A stretch of 64,000 bases of DNA from CAIYRG01 sp963747255 (GCA_963747255.1 CAVVEG010000012.1:124001-188000), one strand, 5' to 3'. Positions 1 through 10,007 are shown, numbered from the stretch's first letter. Notes: a model not told the origin generated them from the letters alone. Made by a program: numbers and translations.

Positions 1-441
1 CTTTTCTGCCGGACTGAATTCCGCCGTCAGCGCAATCGTGTTTGGCATCGCCCCTCCGAGCCCAAGGCCGGTGAGAAAGCGCAGCACGACAAGCTCGCTG
101 AGGGACGTTGCGGCCGCGGTGGCGATGGTCAGGATTCCGAACAACAGCACCGACCAGAGCACCACGCGCTTTCGGCCGACGAGATCGGCCAACGGAGCTA
201 TCAGAAAAGCGCCCAGCATCAGTCCAAACAGCGCGGCACCAACCGCCGGACCCAATGCCCCAGGCGCGATATGCCAATCCGCCGCAATACCGGGCACGAC
301 ATAGCCCATGAATTGGCCGTCATAGCCTTCGACGAACAGACATGCGCTGCACAGGGCGAGGGGACCCCAGCGGAAGCGCTCTGTTGCTCCAGCGGTCGGT
401 GCGACGAGCCCAGTGCCTTCCGGAACGGCAATATTCGACAT
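1..441 (-). CDS. MFS transporter (AAHS-like), N-terminal part only
   Basis: This is the first 147 codons of a major facilitator carrier that runs off the left edge of the window. It probably imports an aromatic acid by proton symport across the inner membrane. The reading shows an EGYD motif in the first helix (around residue 38), as in the aromatic-acid:H+ symporter (AAHS) family, and the MFS motif A-like loop ADLVGRKR between helices 2 and 3. The GLGLGGAMPN motif lies near residue 130. The start ATG follows a cytoplasmic tail of about 25 residues. It lies 16 bases downstream of another MFS gene on the same strand, so the two may be co-transcribed. The specific substrate cannot be read from the sequence. 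Confidence 0.85.
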   Translation of the reverse strand, partial: MSNIAVPEGTGLVAPTAGATERFRWGPLALCSACLFVEGYDGQFMGYVVPGIAADWHIAPGALGPAVGAALFGLMLGAFLIAPLADLVGRKRVVLWSVLLFGILTIATAAATSLSELVVLRFLTGLGLGGAMPNTIALTAEFSPAEK

Positions 442-457
442 CAACAATGCCCCGATT

Positions 458-1877
458 TTATTCGGCTGGACTGCGGTAACCGGAGACCTGCCACCCATCT
501 TCAGGCTTTAACCGGCGGAAACCTAACGCCGAGGAAGCCATCAGCAAAGCAACCGTAACGAATACGATCCGGAAATCGTTGACCGTGAGCGGACCAGAGC
601 CGGAAAGCGCGGCAAGCAGACTGGCGCTGATACCCACACCCAGGCTTTGTGCAAGTCGCTGCGCCAACGCGAAAATGCTGGTCGCTTTCGACATGTCTTC
701 CGCCGGTACGTCGGAATAGGCAAGAGCGCCCATCCCGATCATCTGACCGGAGCGCAAAACCCCGAAAGTGAACAGATAGGCAGCGATGAATATATGGGAG
801 GTACTGGCGCTAAACAGCGCAAACCCCGCCATCAGACAGGAGCTGAGGCCAATTCCCGCCAGGAATACGGCCCGAAACCCAAAACGCTTCACCAGGTGCG
901 ACACCCAGACGCGCATACTCATCGCACCCGCGGTGTTCAGGAATGTCAATAATCCGGAATGGAAGGGGTCAAGGCCAAATCCAATCTGCAGCAGCAGCGG
1001 CAGTAGAAACGGCACAGTGGCAATGCCTGCCCGGATGACATTCCCCGCGATCACTGCAACTGTGAATGTCCTGCCGCGGAACATTTTGAGGTCGAGCACC
1101 GGGTTGAGCCGGCGTGACGCATAGGCGGCGTACAGGAGAAGGATTCCACCAGCGGCTATCAGAAGGGCCGCTTCGGTAAAAGGGCGCAAGAGTGCGACGG
1201 CCCAAATTCTCGATCGCGAACTGAGCTGTTCCGAGGCCGCAGGCGATGATCACAAATCCTGTTATATCGAAGGCGGACGGCCGCGGCATTCTGATATCCG
1301 GCACGAAGCGCAACGCCAGAAGAACACCCATGAACCCGATCGGGACATTGATGAAGAAATTCCAGTGCCAGGAGAAATAGGTCGTGATGAAGCCGCCAAC
1401 CAGCGGTCCCATGGTCGGGCCCAGCATTCCAGGAAGCATGTAGTAGCTCATTGCTTTCATGAGCTGGTTTTTGGGAAAGGTGCGGGTGAGAATCAGGCGG
1501 CCCACAGGCGTCATCATGGCGCCCCCGAAACCCTGCACGATGCGGCTCAACACCAGCATGGGCAGCGTGTTTGAGAGGCCACAGAACACCGATCCCAGCG
1601 TGAACAAGGCGATGGCCGAACAGAACACCTGCCTCGCGCCAAAGCGGTCTGCGATCCAGCCGCTGATCGGAATGAAAATGGCAAGGCTGATCAGATAAGA
1701 GGTGATCGCCGCACTCATTTGTGGCGGTGAAACGTGAAAACTGACCGCCATCTGTGGGAGTGAGGTCGAAATAATCGACGAATCCAGGCCGTCCATAAAA
1801 AACGCGCCGGCGATGACCGTGGGGACGATCCGCGACATCGGTTCGTCGATTTTGAGACTTCCCGCTTCCAATTCCAT
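458..1877 (-). CDS. MFS transporter (DHA2/EmrB-like), frameshifted
   Basis: This is a drug:H+ antiporter-2 type carrier, an inner membrane exporter of about 473 residues. The N-terminal half reads with the helix 1 motif MDGLDSSIISTSLPQ (close to the family pattern LDxTIVNxALP) and motif A ADRFGARQ, and continues to AIENLG near 1205. From there the frame fails; the C-terminal half continues one frame over from about VALLRPF near 1190 and carries the remaining helices to the stop at 458. Both halves are needed for 14 helices, so this is a single gene with a one-base shift around 1190-1212. The shift may be a sequence error or a real inactivation. The gene is divergent from the reductase gene starting near 2005. 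Its substrate is unknown. Confidence 0.75.
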
Positions 1878-2004
1878 GTCCGATACAGATAAGGGTCTAT
1901 GTGCGAGCCGTCAGCAGGCGTCAAGCACTGCCGTGCTCGGGGCTTGAACGAAATGCCTGTGCGCGGCAGAAACCGCTCCAGCCTTGTGCTTCCAGGGAAA
2001 AGAA

Positions 2005-2976
2005 TTGCCGGATCAGTCCATCCCGCCAAACGACGACAGCACGATTGAAGTTCTGCTGACCTGCATACGCATGGCAGCACGGGATACCAATCTTTACACG
2101 TTCCAGCGGCTCGGCAAAGGAGCGCTGCCGGAAGCAGAGCCGGGGGCACATATCGGGGTGATTCTGCCGAATGGCATCGAACGCCAGTACTCCCTGATCG
2201 ACACGGGACCAGGGCTTACCGAATACACCGTTGGAGTGAAACGAGACCTTAACAGCCGGGGCGGTTCGATCTTCATGCATGATCAGCTGCGCGTCGGCTC
2301 ACGAATTTTGATCGTGCCGCCTCGCAACAATTTCCCATTGAAAGAAGACGCCGAACTGGTCGTGCTGCTCGCTGGCGGTATCGGGGTCACGCCGATTTAT
2401 TGCATGGTGAAGCGTTTGATCAAGCGCGGTCGGCCATGGGAGCTATACTATTCCTGCCGTACCCGATTTGACGCTGCGTTCCTCGATGAGCTTGCACAGT
2501 ACCCGACTGCGCATTTCCATTTCGACGATGAGGAGGGCGGGCGATTCCTGAATGTCGCCGAAATCGTCGAAAACCTCCCGCGTTTTGCCCATCTCTATTG
2601 TTGTGGACCGGCGCCCATGCTGGCAGCTTTCGAAGCAGCCACATCCCGGTGGCCCGCCGAACAGGTCCATGTCGAGTATTTCACGCCAAAATTCACGGCA
2701 GCACAGGAGGGCGGCTACATCGTCGAACTCGCCCGCGCGAAACGCGAATTACTGATCCCCCCCGGGAAGTCGATACTTCAGGCGGTGCGCGAAGCGGGAA
2801 TCGAAGTGCCCCATTCATGTGAAGAGGGCGTCTGCGGAGCATGCGAAACACGCGTGATTTCCGGTATCCCTGACCACCGCGATACCATCCTTACGGAATC
2901 GGAGCGCAAGGAGAATGCGACGATGATGATCTGTTGTTCCGGATCGAAAACGCCGCGGCTCGTTCTCGATATTTGA
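2005..2976 (+). CDS. PDR/VanB-type oxidoreductase (Rieske oxygenase reductase)
   Basis: This is a phthalate dioxygenase reductase-type flavoprotein that passes electrons from NAD(P)H through FMN to a C-terminal plant-type 2Fe-2S centre and on to a Rieske oxygenase. Visible in order are the flavin-binding RQYSL near residue 62, the nucleotide-binding GGIGVTP near residue 115, the CCGPAPM motif near residue 205, and a C-terminal iron-sulfur signature C-x4-C-x2-C-x29-C. The TTG at 2005 was chosen because AGGG lies seven bases before it; a TTG at 1984 is also possible. It is the only reductase in the window. It lies just upstream of a Pht5-like decarboxylase and pcaHG, which fits service to the PDR-type Rieske oxygenases at 29-31.7 kb. 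Confidence 0.88.
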   Translation: MPDQSIPPNDDSTIEVLLTCIRMAARDTNLYTFQRLGKGALPEAEPGAHIGVILPNGIERQYSLIDTGPGLTEYTVGVKRDLNSRGGSIFMHDQLRVGSRILIVPPRNNFPLKEDAELVVLLAGGIGVTPIYCMVKRLIKRGRPWELYYSCRTRFDAAFLDELAQYPTAHFHFDDEEGGRFLNVAEIVENLPRFAHLYCCGPAPMLAAFEAATSRWPAEQVHVEYFTPKFTAAQEGGYIVELARAKRELLIPPGKSILQAVREAGIEVPHSCEEGVCGACETRVISGIPDHRDTILTESERKENATMMICCSGSKTPRLVLDI

Positions 2977-3008
2977 TGACTTTCAAATCGCAGTCAGAAG
3001 GAAGACAA

Positions 3009-3995
3009 ATGTCGCAATTGAAACTGAGTATTGCCACAACGGATTATGATCATTTCCGGGATTTCCGCCTCGGAGTCGTCAAAGCAGAAGGAATTGATCA
3101 TACGTGGCTCAATCTCGGACACCACGAATGCTTTGCGCGCTTTACCGCGAACCGGGAATTCGATCTGTCGGAACTTTCCTTCGCCAAGTTCTCTACCCAG
3201 GTCACGCGGCAGGACTCCGATATTATCGGGCTACCCGTGATCTGCTCGCGTCTGTTCCGCTTCAGCTCGTTTTACGTGAACCGGAACAGCGGCATCCGAC
3301 ATGCCGAGGATCTGAAAGGAAAGCGGGTTGGCTCGCCGGAATGGGCTCATTCGGCCGCGGTATACATGCGCGGCTGGCTTCACAACGAAATGGGCGTGAA
3401 GCTGACGGATGTTCACTGGTACCAGGCCGGCGCAAATGCCCCAGGCCGTGAAGAAAAAGTGGAACTTAATCTGCCCGCCGGACTGAAGCTCACACGGGTT
3501 TCGGACAAGTCGCTGAGCGAATTGCTCGCCGCCAATGAGATCGACTGCGCGATTATCGCCCGCCCCCCCACCTGTTTTCTGGAGGGCCACCCCGATGTGG
3601 TGCGACTGTTCCCGAATTATCTGGAAATGGAAGAGGAGTATTACGAGCGCACAAAAGTGTGGCCCATCATGCACATCATTGCGATGCGCAAGGCTATTCT
3701 CGATGAACATCCCTGGGCTGCACGGAATCTGCTCAACGCGTTTCAGGATTCAAAGCGGCGCAGCATCGAGCGAATTCTCGACCCGGCTGTCTCGCGTTAT
3801 CCTGTCCCCTGGCTGACCACCTATGCGCGCAAGATGCGGGACAAATTTGGAGACCTGTTCCCTTATGGTATCGAGGAAAACCGACCGACCTGGGAGCAGA
3901 TGGCCCTGTACACCTATCAGCAGGGAATCGCGCACCGGCAATACAAGCCCGAGGAGATCTTTCCAAAAGGTATAATGACGAAAGTCGTGATTTAG
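3009..3995 (+). CDS. 4,5-dihydroxyphthalate decarboxylase (Pht5)-family protein, copy 1
   Basis: This is a 328-residue protein of the Pht5 family, which shares the periplasmic-binding-protein fold with SsuA/THI5 proteins and is often labelled an ABC transporter substrate-binding protein. No signal peptide is visible: the chain opens MSQLKLSIATTDYDHF. No ABC permease or ATPase is nearby, so a cytoplasmic enzyme is more likely. Typical features are YDHFRDFRLG near residue 12, FDLSELSFAKF near 48, DLKGKRVG near 100 and PYGIEENRPT near 290. A Shine-Dalgarno sequence (GAAGGA) precedes the ATG. It is followed directly by pcaHG, whose substrate protocatechuate is exactly the product of 4,5-dihydroxyphthalate decarboxylation. 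This context makes copy 1 the best Pht5 candidate among the four copies in the window. Confidence 0.8.
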   Translation: MSQLKLSIATTDYDHFRDFRLGVVKAEGIDHTWLNLGHHECFARFTANREFDLSELSFAKFSTQVTRQDSDIIGLPVICSRLFRFSSFYVNRNSGIRHAEDLKGKRVGSPEWAHSAAVYMRGWLHNEMGVKLTDVHWYQAGANAPGREEKVELNLPAGLKLTRVSDKSLSELLAANEIDCAIIARPPTCFLEGHPDVVRLFPNYLEMEEEYYERTKVWPIMHIIAMRKAILDEHPWAARNLLNAFQDSKRRSIERILDPAVSRYPVPWLTTYARKMRDKFGDLFPYGIEENRPTWEQMALYTYQQGIAHRQYKPEEIFPKGIMTKVVI

Positions 3996-4077
3996 CCATC
4001 AGTTCCTGTCGTGCGGCGCATGGCCTTGCGTGGGGCCCGCGCAGGCTGTAGGCGTCCGATGTTCGGGAGATGAAACC

Positions 4078-4788
4078 ATGAGCGATCCTCTGCCCTTTCT
4101 GCCGGAAGACAAAAGCACTCAGCCGCCGCTGAAATTCGATGATTTTCGTGCTTCGGTCGTCCGTGCTCCGACAAAACCTCTGGTTCGCATACCGCACACA
4201 TTGACCGAGACAACAGCGCCCTCGGGTGAAGCGGTTTGGGAAAAGCTCATGGGTCCTGCCGTGACCGATCTGACCCGGCAGCATAAAGGCGAACCGATTG
4301 GGGAGCGGATCGTGCTGTCCGGACGCGTGCTGGATGAAAATGGCCGGCCGGTGCCGAACGTCATGATCGAGATCCTGCAGGCGAATTCCTGCGGTCGTTA
4401 TGTGCATGAATACGATCAGCATGATGCGCCGCGCGATCCCAATTTCACGGGCGCTGGGCGTGTGATCACCGACACGGAAGGCCGATATCGCTTCGTCACG
4501 ATCAAGCCGGGCGCCTACCCCTGGTACAATGACTGGAATTCGTGGCGGCCCTCACACATTCATTTTTCCCTCGTCGGGCCCGCTTTCGCCAATCGCCTGG
4601 TGACCCAGATGTATTTTCCCGGCGACCCGCTGTTTCCCCTGGACGCGATCGCCAACGCCGTACCGAAAGAATCGCGTCATCTGCTGGTTGCACGTTTCGA
4701 CAAGGGAACAACCGAACCATTCTGGGCGCTGTCCTATCTGTTTGATTTCGTGCTGCGTGGTCGCGCCGCCACGCCGGTCGTGCACTGA
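4078..4788 (+). CDS. pcaH: Protocatechuate 3,4-dioxygenase beta subunit
   Basis: This is the iron-binding subunit of the intradiol dioxygenase that cleaves protocatechuate to 3-carboxy-cis,cis-muconate in the cytoplasm. The 236-residue length is normal. All four Fe(III) ligands expected from the Pseudomonas enzyme are present: the Tyr in CGRYVH, the Tyr in GAYPWYN, and the two His of RPSHIH. The N-terminal tail before the catalytic beta sandwich is also present. The stop is one base before the alpha subunit start, so the pair is translated together, as the heteromer requires. No genes for the later beta-ketoadipate steps (pcaB, C, D) are visible in this window. Confidence 0.95.
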   Translation: MSDPLPFLPEDKSTQPPLKFDDFRASVVRAPTKPLVRIPHTLTETTAPSGEAVWEKLMGPAVTDLTRQHKGEPIGERIVLSGRVLDENGRPVPNVMIEILQANSCGRYVHEYDQHDAPRDPNFTGAGRVITDTEGRYRFVTIKPGAYPWYNDWNSWRPSHIHFSLVGPAFANRLVTQMYFPGDPLFPLDAIANAVPKESRHLLVARFDKGTTEPFWALSYLFDFVLRGRAATPVVH

Positions 4789-4789
4789 G

Positions 4790-5437
4790 ATGGCCGTTCA
4801 GACGCCCTGGCAGACCACGGGACCATTCCTGCATTTTGGGTTGCCCTGGAGAGGCGCTGCCGATCTTGCAGGCGATTCCGATATTGGTTCTCGGCCTGAT
4901 CTGGTTGCTCCCGGGCATGAATATGGAATTGCGCGGCATCATTCCCACCGCGATCGTGTTCGCGGCGAACGCATCGAGTTGACCGGGCATGTTTGGGACA
5001 ACACCGGTTCTCCCGTGCTGGACGCATTGCTGGAAATTTGGCAAGCCAATGCAATGGGCCGCTATGCGAGTCCGGAAGACTGCAGGCTCGAACTCCCACT
5101 GGATGAGAATTTCGTCGGTTTTGGGCGTTGCGCACTGGACAGACAAGGCGGCTTTCGCTTTCGCACGATCCGGCCCGGTCGCGTGCCTGGACCGGGCAAT
5201 TCGCTCCAGGCGCCGCATATCGCAGTTGGGATCATCGGCCCCGGATTCCTGAAGCGACTGGCCACACGCGTCTATTTTGCTGGCGCACCGGAAAACGAGG
5301 AAGATCCTGTCCTCAATCTGGTTCCGGAAGCGCGGCGCCACACCCTGCTGGCACAGCGCGAACCGGAAACGAAAAATGCTTACCGGTTCGACCTCCGGCT
5401 CGGTGGTGAACACGAAACGGTATTCTTCGAGATCTGA
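4790..5437 (+). CDS. pcaG: Protocatechuate 3,4-dioxygenase alpha subunit
   Basis: This is the non-catalytic partner subunit of PcaH, 215 residues, normal for the family. The start is TPWQTTGPFLHFGL, typical of PcaG, and the fold continues with EIWQANAMGRY and APHIAVGI. The latter holds only one of the two His that bind iron in the beta subunit, as expected for the alpha chain. The ATG lies one base after the pcaH stop. The next gene, an MmgE/PrpD protein, starts 15 bases downstream behind a strong GGAGGAG ribosome site, so the transcript probably continues through the ring-fission genes that follow. Confidence 0.94.
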   Translation: MAVQTPWQTTGPFLHFGLPWRGAADLAGDSDIGSRPDLVAPGHEYGIARHHSHRDRVRGERIELTGHVWDNTGSPVLDALLEIWQANAMGRYASPEDCRLELPLDENFVGFGRCALDRQGGFRFRTIRPGRVPGPGNSLQAPHIAVGIIGPGFLKRLATRVYFAGAPENEEDPVLNLVPEARRHTLLAQREPETKNAYRFDLRLGGEHETVFFEI

Positions 5438-5452
5438 TCCTGGAGGAGTTGC

Positions 5453-6821
5453 ATGGAAGTCACACGCACGCTCGCGCGTTGGCTGGTGAACGCAGAGGCA
5501 AAGGACATTCCGGAGGCTGCCAGGCGCGAGGGAGTGCGCTCCATCGTGAACTGGCTTGGTTGCGCGGTCGGCGCCGCTCGGCATGAAGCGATAGAACGCG
5601 CTCTCGCAGCGCTCCTTCCGTTTGCCGGGCCGCCGCAGGCCTCGGTTCTGGGGCGCGCCGAGAAAACCGATATTCTCACCGCGGCCCTGATGAATGGCAT
5701 CACCAGTCACATTTTCGATTTCGACGACACCCATCTGCCCACGATTATTCATCCTTCGGGTCCGGTTGCATCGGCCCTGTTTGCGTTGGCCGAATACCGT
5801 CCGTTAAGTGGTCCGGAATTGTTGCACGCATTCATTTTGGGAGTGGAAGCCGAGTGTCGCATCGGAAATGCGGTTTATCCCGATCATTATGATCGCGGCT
5901 GGCACATTACCGGGACGGCAGGTGTGTTCGGCGCGGCTGCCGCGGCGGGCCGAATTCTCGGATTGTCCGAACAGCAGATGATATGGGCACTCGGAATTGC
6001 CGGAACACAATCGTCGGGGTTACGCGAGATGTTCGGGACACACTGCAAAAGCTTGCATCCCGGTCGCGCGGCGCAGAACGGGCTCATGTCGGCCCTGCTT
6101 GCGGAGAAAAATTTCACCAGTTCGAACGAGGTTCTCGAGGCGAAGCGCGGTTTTGCCAATGTGATGTCAACCAAGCAGGATTACGCGCGGATCACCGAGA
6201 AGCTGGGCGGCAGCTACGAGGTAACACTGAACTCGTACAAGCCATTCGCCTGCGGCATCGTCATCCATCCCGCAATAGACGCGTGTGTTCAGCTCAAACA
6301 TGAATACGGCCTTTCGGGCGATGAAGTTGAAAGTGTCGAGTTGAGCGTCGCGCCTCTGGTACTGGAACTGACAGGAAAGCGCACTCCGCAGACAGGCCTT
6401 GAAGGAAAGTTCAGTGTTTTTCACTCCGCGGCTGCCGCACTGATTTTCGGGGCTGCCGGAGAGAAGCAGTATTCCGATGACTGTGTCTGCAACCCGCGCG
6501 TCATTGCATTGCGCGACCGGGTCGTGGCAACCGCCGATGCCGGCAGGCGCGATGACGAGGTGCGTGCGCGAGTCCGGCTGACGGATGGGCGCGTGCTTGA
6601 AAAATACATCGAGCACGCGATCGGCAGCCGGGAGCGTCCGATGACCAACGTCGACCTGTCGGCGAAATTTCACGGATTGGCTGACGACGTAATTGGGGCA
6701 GAACAAGCATCCCGGTTGCTGGAAGCGGCCTGGTCACTCGAATTCCGCAACGGACGCTGCCCTTATCTGCCGTCTCGCCACACCGGAAGCGAAACCGGAA
6801 CGCGTCTCGCTTCGGGCATAG
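5453..6821 (+). CDS. MmgE/PrpD family protein, frameshifted near its end
   Basis: This is a member of the MmgE/PrpD family (2-methylcitrate dehydratase and relatives; hydratases and isomerases of tricarboxylic acids). The family fold is clear from residue 1 to about 430, with FDFDDTHLPTIIHP near residue 88 and the late FACGIVIHPAIDA segment. Reading straight on would fuse it to the next protein. Removing one A in GAATTCC near 6740 instead gives a normal C-terminus ending at a TAG at 6819-6821, for about 455 residues, the usual length. That stop lies two bases before the next gene's ATG. Its place between pcaHG and an extradiol dioxygenase suggests that it acts on a ring-cleavage product; the exact reaction is not known. 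Confidence 0.82.
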
Positions 6822-6823
6822 CG

Positions 6824-7831
6824 ATGGCGCAACTGGTCGCCGCGTTTGGATCCTCGCACAGTGTGATGCTGGCTTCCACGCGGGACGACTGGATCGCGAA
6901 TTTCCGTAAAACCGATCCGCGCATGCCGCTGATTGACAAATTCGGGCAAAAGCGAACCTACGACGAATTACTCGAGCAGGCGCCTCGCGATGCCGCAGAG
7001 ATTGTCACTCCCGAAAAAATGAGCGCAGCCTATGACCGCACCATGAACGCGGTCTCGGAACTGAAGCGCCAGATCTCGGTCTTTAAAGCTCGATGCGCTT
7101 ATCGTGGTCGGCGACGATCAGCACGAGCTTTTTCAGGATTCGATGATGCCATCGCTCGCGATCTATTACGGCGCGACGATTCGAAACGCCGCCCGGCCGG
7201 GCCCATTACCGCAGGACTGGTACGCACTGGCGCAATCCCGGCGCTATGAACCGGAGAATGACATCCATTATCCCGTGCGCGCGGATCTGGCGTTGCATCT
7301 GATCGAACATTTGACCGCGGCCGAATTCGATGTTTGCGCGGTAAAGCAGATACCGCCCGATCAGCACGAAGGCCATGCCTTTTCCTATATTCATCGCACC
7401 TACCTCGCAGGGCGCCGGCTCCCAATCGTGCCAATCTTCATCAATACCTATTATCCCCCAATCCCGTTGCACCGAGGCGCTGTGTTGCGCTTGGCCGCGC
7501 ACTGCATCAGGCCATCACTGCATTTGACGGTGAAGCGCGTGTGGGAGTTTTTGCGTCCGGCGGGCTTTCCCATTTTATTGTCGATGAAGAGCTGGATCTT
7601 TCCGTGTTGAAGGCAATCCGGGTGGATGATCTGGATTATCTGGCCAGGCTGGAACCAGAACGGCTACAGGCCGGAAGCTCGGAAATCAGGGGATGGATTT
7701 GCGCCGCCGCGGCAGCCGTTGCAGGGGGACTGCAGGTGAGATGGATGGATTATGTTCCGGCCTATCGCACTCCGGCGCTGACAGGCATCGGTTTGGGCTT
7801 TGCGCGTTGGGGAAAGGCTGAGGACGAATGA
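6824..7831 (+). CDS. LigB-type extradiol ring-cleavage dioxygenase, two compensating frameshifts
   Basis: This is a class III (LigB superfamily) Fe(II) extradiol dioxygenase of 335 residues when two one-base shifts are repaired. The N-terminus MAQLVAAFGSSHS places a metal-ligand His near residue 12; the second histidine cluster is VVGDDQHELF near residue 93. The frame changes at 7084-7088 (extra A in an AAA run) and at 7453-7457 (one C missing from a CCCCC run), after which PRRCVALGRALHQAI and GGLSHF continue the family pattern. Both shifts are in homopolymers and cancel, so the gene is probably intact in the cell. Relatives cleave protocatechuate, gallate and related catechols. The stop overlaps the RidA start (ATGA). 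Confidence 0.8.
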
Positions 7832-8220
7832 GGCAGAAAAGTATTGAGGTGAAGGGCCTCTCCCATCACGGGGCCCCTATCCCGACAGCATGCAGGGTTG
7901 GCCCGATCCTCGTTACGTCGAGAATCATGGGCAAGGATCCGGATACCGGCGTTCTGCCCCCCGATCCGGATTCGCAGGCTGTTCTTTGTTTTCAAAACCT
8001 GAAGCGGGTGCTTGCGGCGGGCGGTATGGACCTGGGAGACGTGGTGAAGCTTACGGTTTATCTGGTGAGCGATTCCTATCGAACTTCCGTCAACAAGCCG
8101 TGGCACGAACACTATCCGGATCCCGAACATCGTCCTACCCGGGACTCCCTCGTGATGCCTTTGCGCGGTGGCAATCTCATTCAGATCGAAGCCTGGGCGG
8201 TCGCCAAGGATCTGGACTGA
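7828..8220 (+). CDS. RidA (YjgF/YER057c/UK114) family protein
   Basis: This is a 130-residue trimeric RidA-fold protein. The family hydrolyses reactive enamines and imines; some members in catabolic clusters act as 2-aminomuconate or aminoacrylate deaminases. The family pattern is visible from VGPILVTSRIMG near residue 25 through NLKRVLAAGGMDLGDVVKLTVYL near residue 58 and IEAWAVA at the end. The expected substrate-binding Arg region near residue 105 is altered (MPLRGGNLIQIEA), so deaminase activity is uncertain. The ATG overlaps the dioxygenase stop by four bases, indicating translational coupling. This points to a job on the ring-opened product of the LigB-type enzyme, perhaps tautomerisation or hydrolysis. 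Confidence 0.85.
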   Translation: MRQKSIEVKGLSHHGAPIPTACRVGPILVTSRIMGKDPDTGVLPPDPDSQAVLCFQNLKRVLAAGGMDLGDVVKLTVYLVSDSYRTSVNKPWHEHYPDPEHRPTRDSLVMPLRGGNLIQIEAWAVAKDLD

Positions 8221-8287
8221 TTTTCTGTACCGCCATGCGCGGTTTGACGTTACCTTGGGGTATTCCAGAATTCGGGACCTCTGCACC

Positions 8288-10007
8288 GTGTACGTCATTG
8301 CTCTGGCCACCGATTATGATGGCACGCTTGCAGAAGACGGGATCGTTTCCCGCGCGACGATTGGGGCCCTTGAACGGTTCCGTGAAACCGGTCGCCGGCT
8401 GATCATGGTGACCGGGCGCGAGCTGCCCGAATTGCGCGAAACTTTTCCCCGACTCGATCTTTTCGATCAGGTCGTCGCGGAAAACGGCGCTCTGCTTTAC
8501 GACCCCGCCAATCAAAGCGAGCGTTTGCTTGCGGGTGCAGCATCACAGGATCTGTTTGAGGCACTGAAGTCCAAAGGGGTGGCGCCGCTTTCGGCCGGCC
8601 GCTGCATTATCGCTACGCGCGAACCGCATCACATAACAGCACTGGAGGAAATCCGGCGGCTCGGCCTTGAACTTGAAATTATTTTCAACAAAGGCGCCGT
8701 GATGGTTCTTCCGTCGGGCGTAAACAAGGCGACCGGCCTTGCCGCCGCACTCGGCGAGTTGGGCCTCTCGCAACACAATGTTGTGGGCATTGGCGATGCC
8801 GAAAACGATCACGCTTTTCTGCAATTCTGCGGCTGTGACGTATCCGTAGCCAATGCCCTGCCGGCATTACGCGATCGGACGTATCTGGTGATGAAGCATC
8901 CGCGCGGGCGTGGAGTTGGGGAGATTATTGACCTGATCATCAGTGATGACGGTGCCTTTATGCCGGAGGAGCGCCATAGCATCGTGCTGGGGAAGAAGGA
9001 TGACGAAGAAGTCGCACTGCCGGCGTTTGGCAAGACCGTCCTGATCGCAGGCCATTCCGGAACTGGAAAATCCACAACCGCCACCGCTCTCACGGAAGAG
9101 ATGGTGCAGAAAGGCTTTCAGTTCTGCGTCTTTGATCCGGAAGGCGATTATCGCGAATTGCACGGCGCGGTATGTATCGGTGATGTCAAGGTGCCCCCGA
9201 GAGAGGATGAAGCGTGCGCTTTACTCAATGAAGCGCGCGAAAATGTCGTGATCAATACGCTGGCGATACCCCTCCAGCAGCGACCCGTTTTCTTCACACA
9301 TGTATTGTCGCGAATTGTTGCGGCTGCGGGCCCGGCTCGGCCGCCCGCATTGGCTGATCGTCGATGAAGCACATCACATTCTACCTTCGGGCCGCGAAGA
9401 CTTCATTCCTGCCCTCCCCTACGATTTTGGCGCAATGATCCTCATCACCGTACATCCGGACTCCGTATCCGAACCGGTGTTGAAAACGGTCGGTACGGTG
9501 ATCGCGATCGGATCGCATGCACCGGAAACTGTCGCAATGTTCTGCAGGAAAACGGGACGAAAAGAGCTGAACGGCATCCGTAGTCCGGGAGACGACGAGG
9601 TGCTGTTCTGGCGCGTCGACAGGCGCGAGCCGATTGCGGTCAAGGTCCGGAAACCGAAACAGGAGCACAAACGGCACACCCGCAAATATGCCGAAGGTGC
9701 ATTATCGGAGGAGGAGAGTTTCCATTTTCGTGGGCCGGACAATCGGCTGAATCTGCGAGCGCAAAACACGACGACGTTCCTGCAACTCGCCGCCGGAGTC
9801 GATCACGAGACCTGGAACCACCATTTGCGAAAGGGCGACTATTCGCGATGGTTCAGGAATTGCATCAAGGACCCGGAGCTTGCGGATGAGGTGGCCATGA
9901 TCGAGCGCGACCGCACCTTGAGTCCCGGCGAAAGCCGCAGCCGGATCGCCGAGGCGGTAAATCGGCTTTACACGGCGCCCGCCAGCGCACCGGACACGCA
10001 GACGTAA
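8288..10007 (+). CDS. HAD phosphatase fused to HerA/DUF87-like ATPase, frameshifted
   Basis: This is a two-domain protein of about 572 residues. The N-terminal half is a HAD-IIB phosphatase: nucleophile motif TDYDGTLAED at residue 8, TGREL near 41, and the metal motif GIGDAENDHAF near 165. The second half is a P-loop ATPase with Walker A AGHSGTGKST near 255 and Walker B LIVDEAHH near 357, of the HerA/DUF87 kind. The frame shifts by one base near 9312 (CGAATTG, probably one A too many); the ATPase half otherwise continues unbroken to 10007. The GTG at 8288 was chosen because the HAD fold starts there; no strong ribosome site is visible. Function is unknown. Its place at the end of a ring-cleavage operon is curious. 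Confidence 0.72.

Noticed and set aside
3009..3995. ABC transporter substrate-binding protein label for Pht5-like copies
   Set aside because: No signal peptide, permease or ATPase supports transport. The fold similarity to such receptors explains the label.
4502..5752. A 416-residue frame on the minus strand across pcaHG
   Set aside because: It is antisense to two well-identified genes and shows no family pattern; long spurious frames are expected at this GC content.
5453..7249. One 598-residue fusion of MmgE/PrpD with a dioxygenase domain
   Set aside because: The family ends near residue 450, a proper stop at 6819-6821 is seen one frame over, and a proper ATG follows two bases later. The apparent fusion arises from a one-base shift.
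7084..7457. Programmed ribosomal frameshifting in the LigB-type gene
   Set aside because: Two shifts in opposite directions in plain homopolymer runs, with no slippery heptamer or downstream pseudoknot, are better explained by sequence errors.
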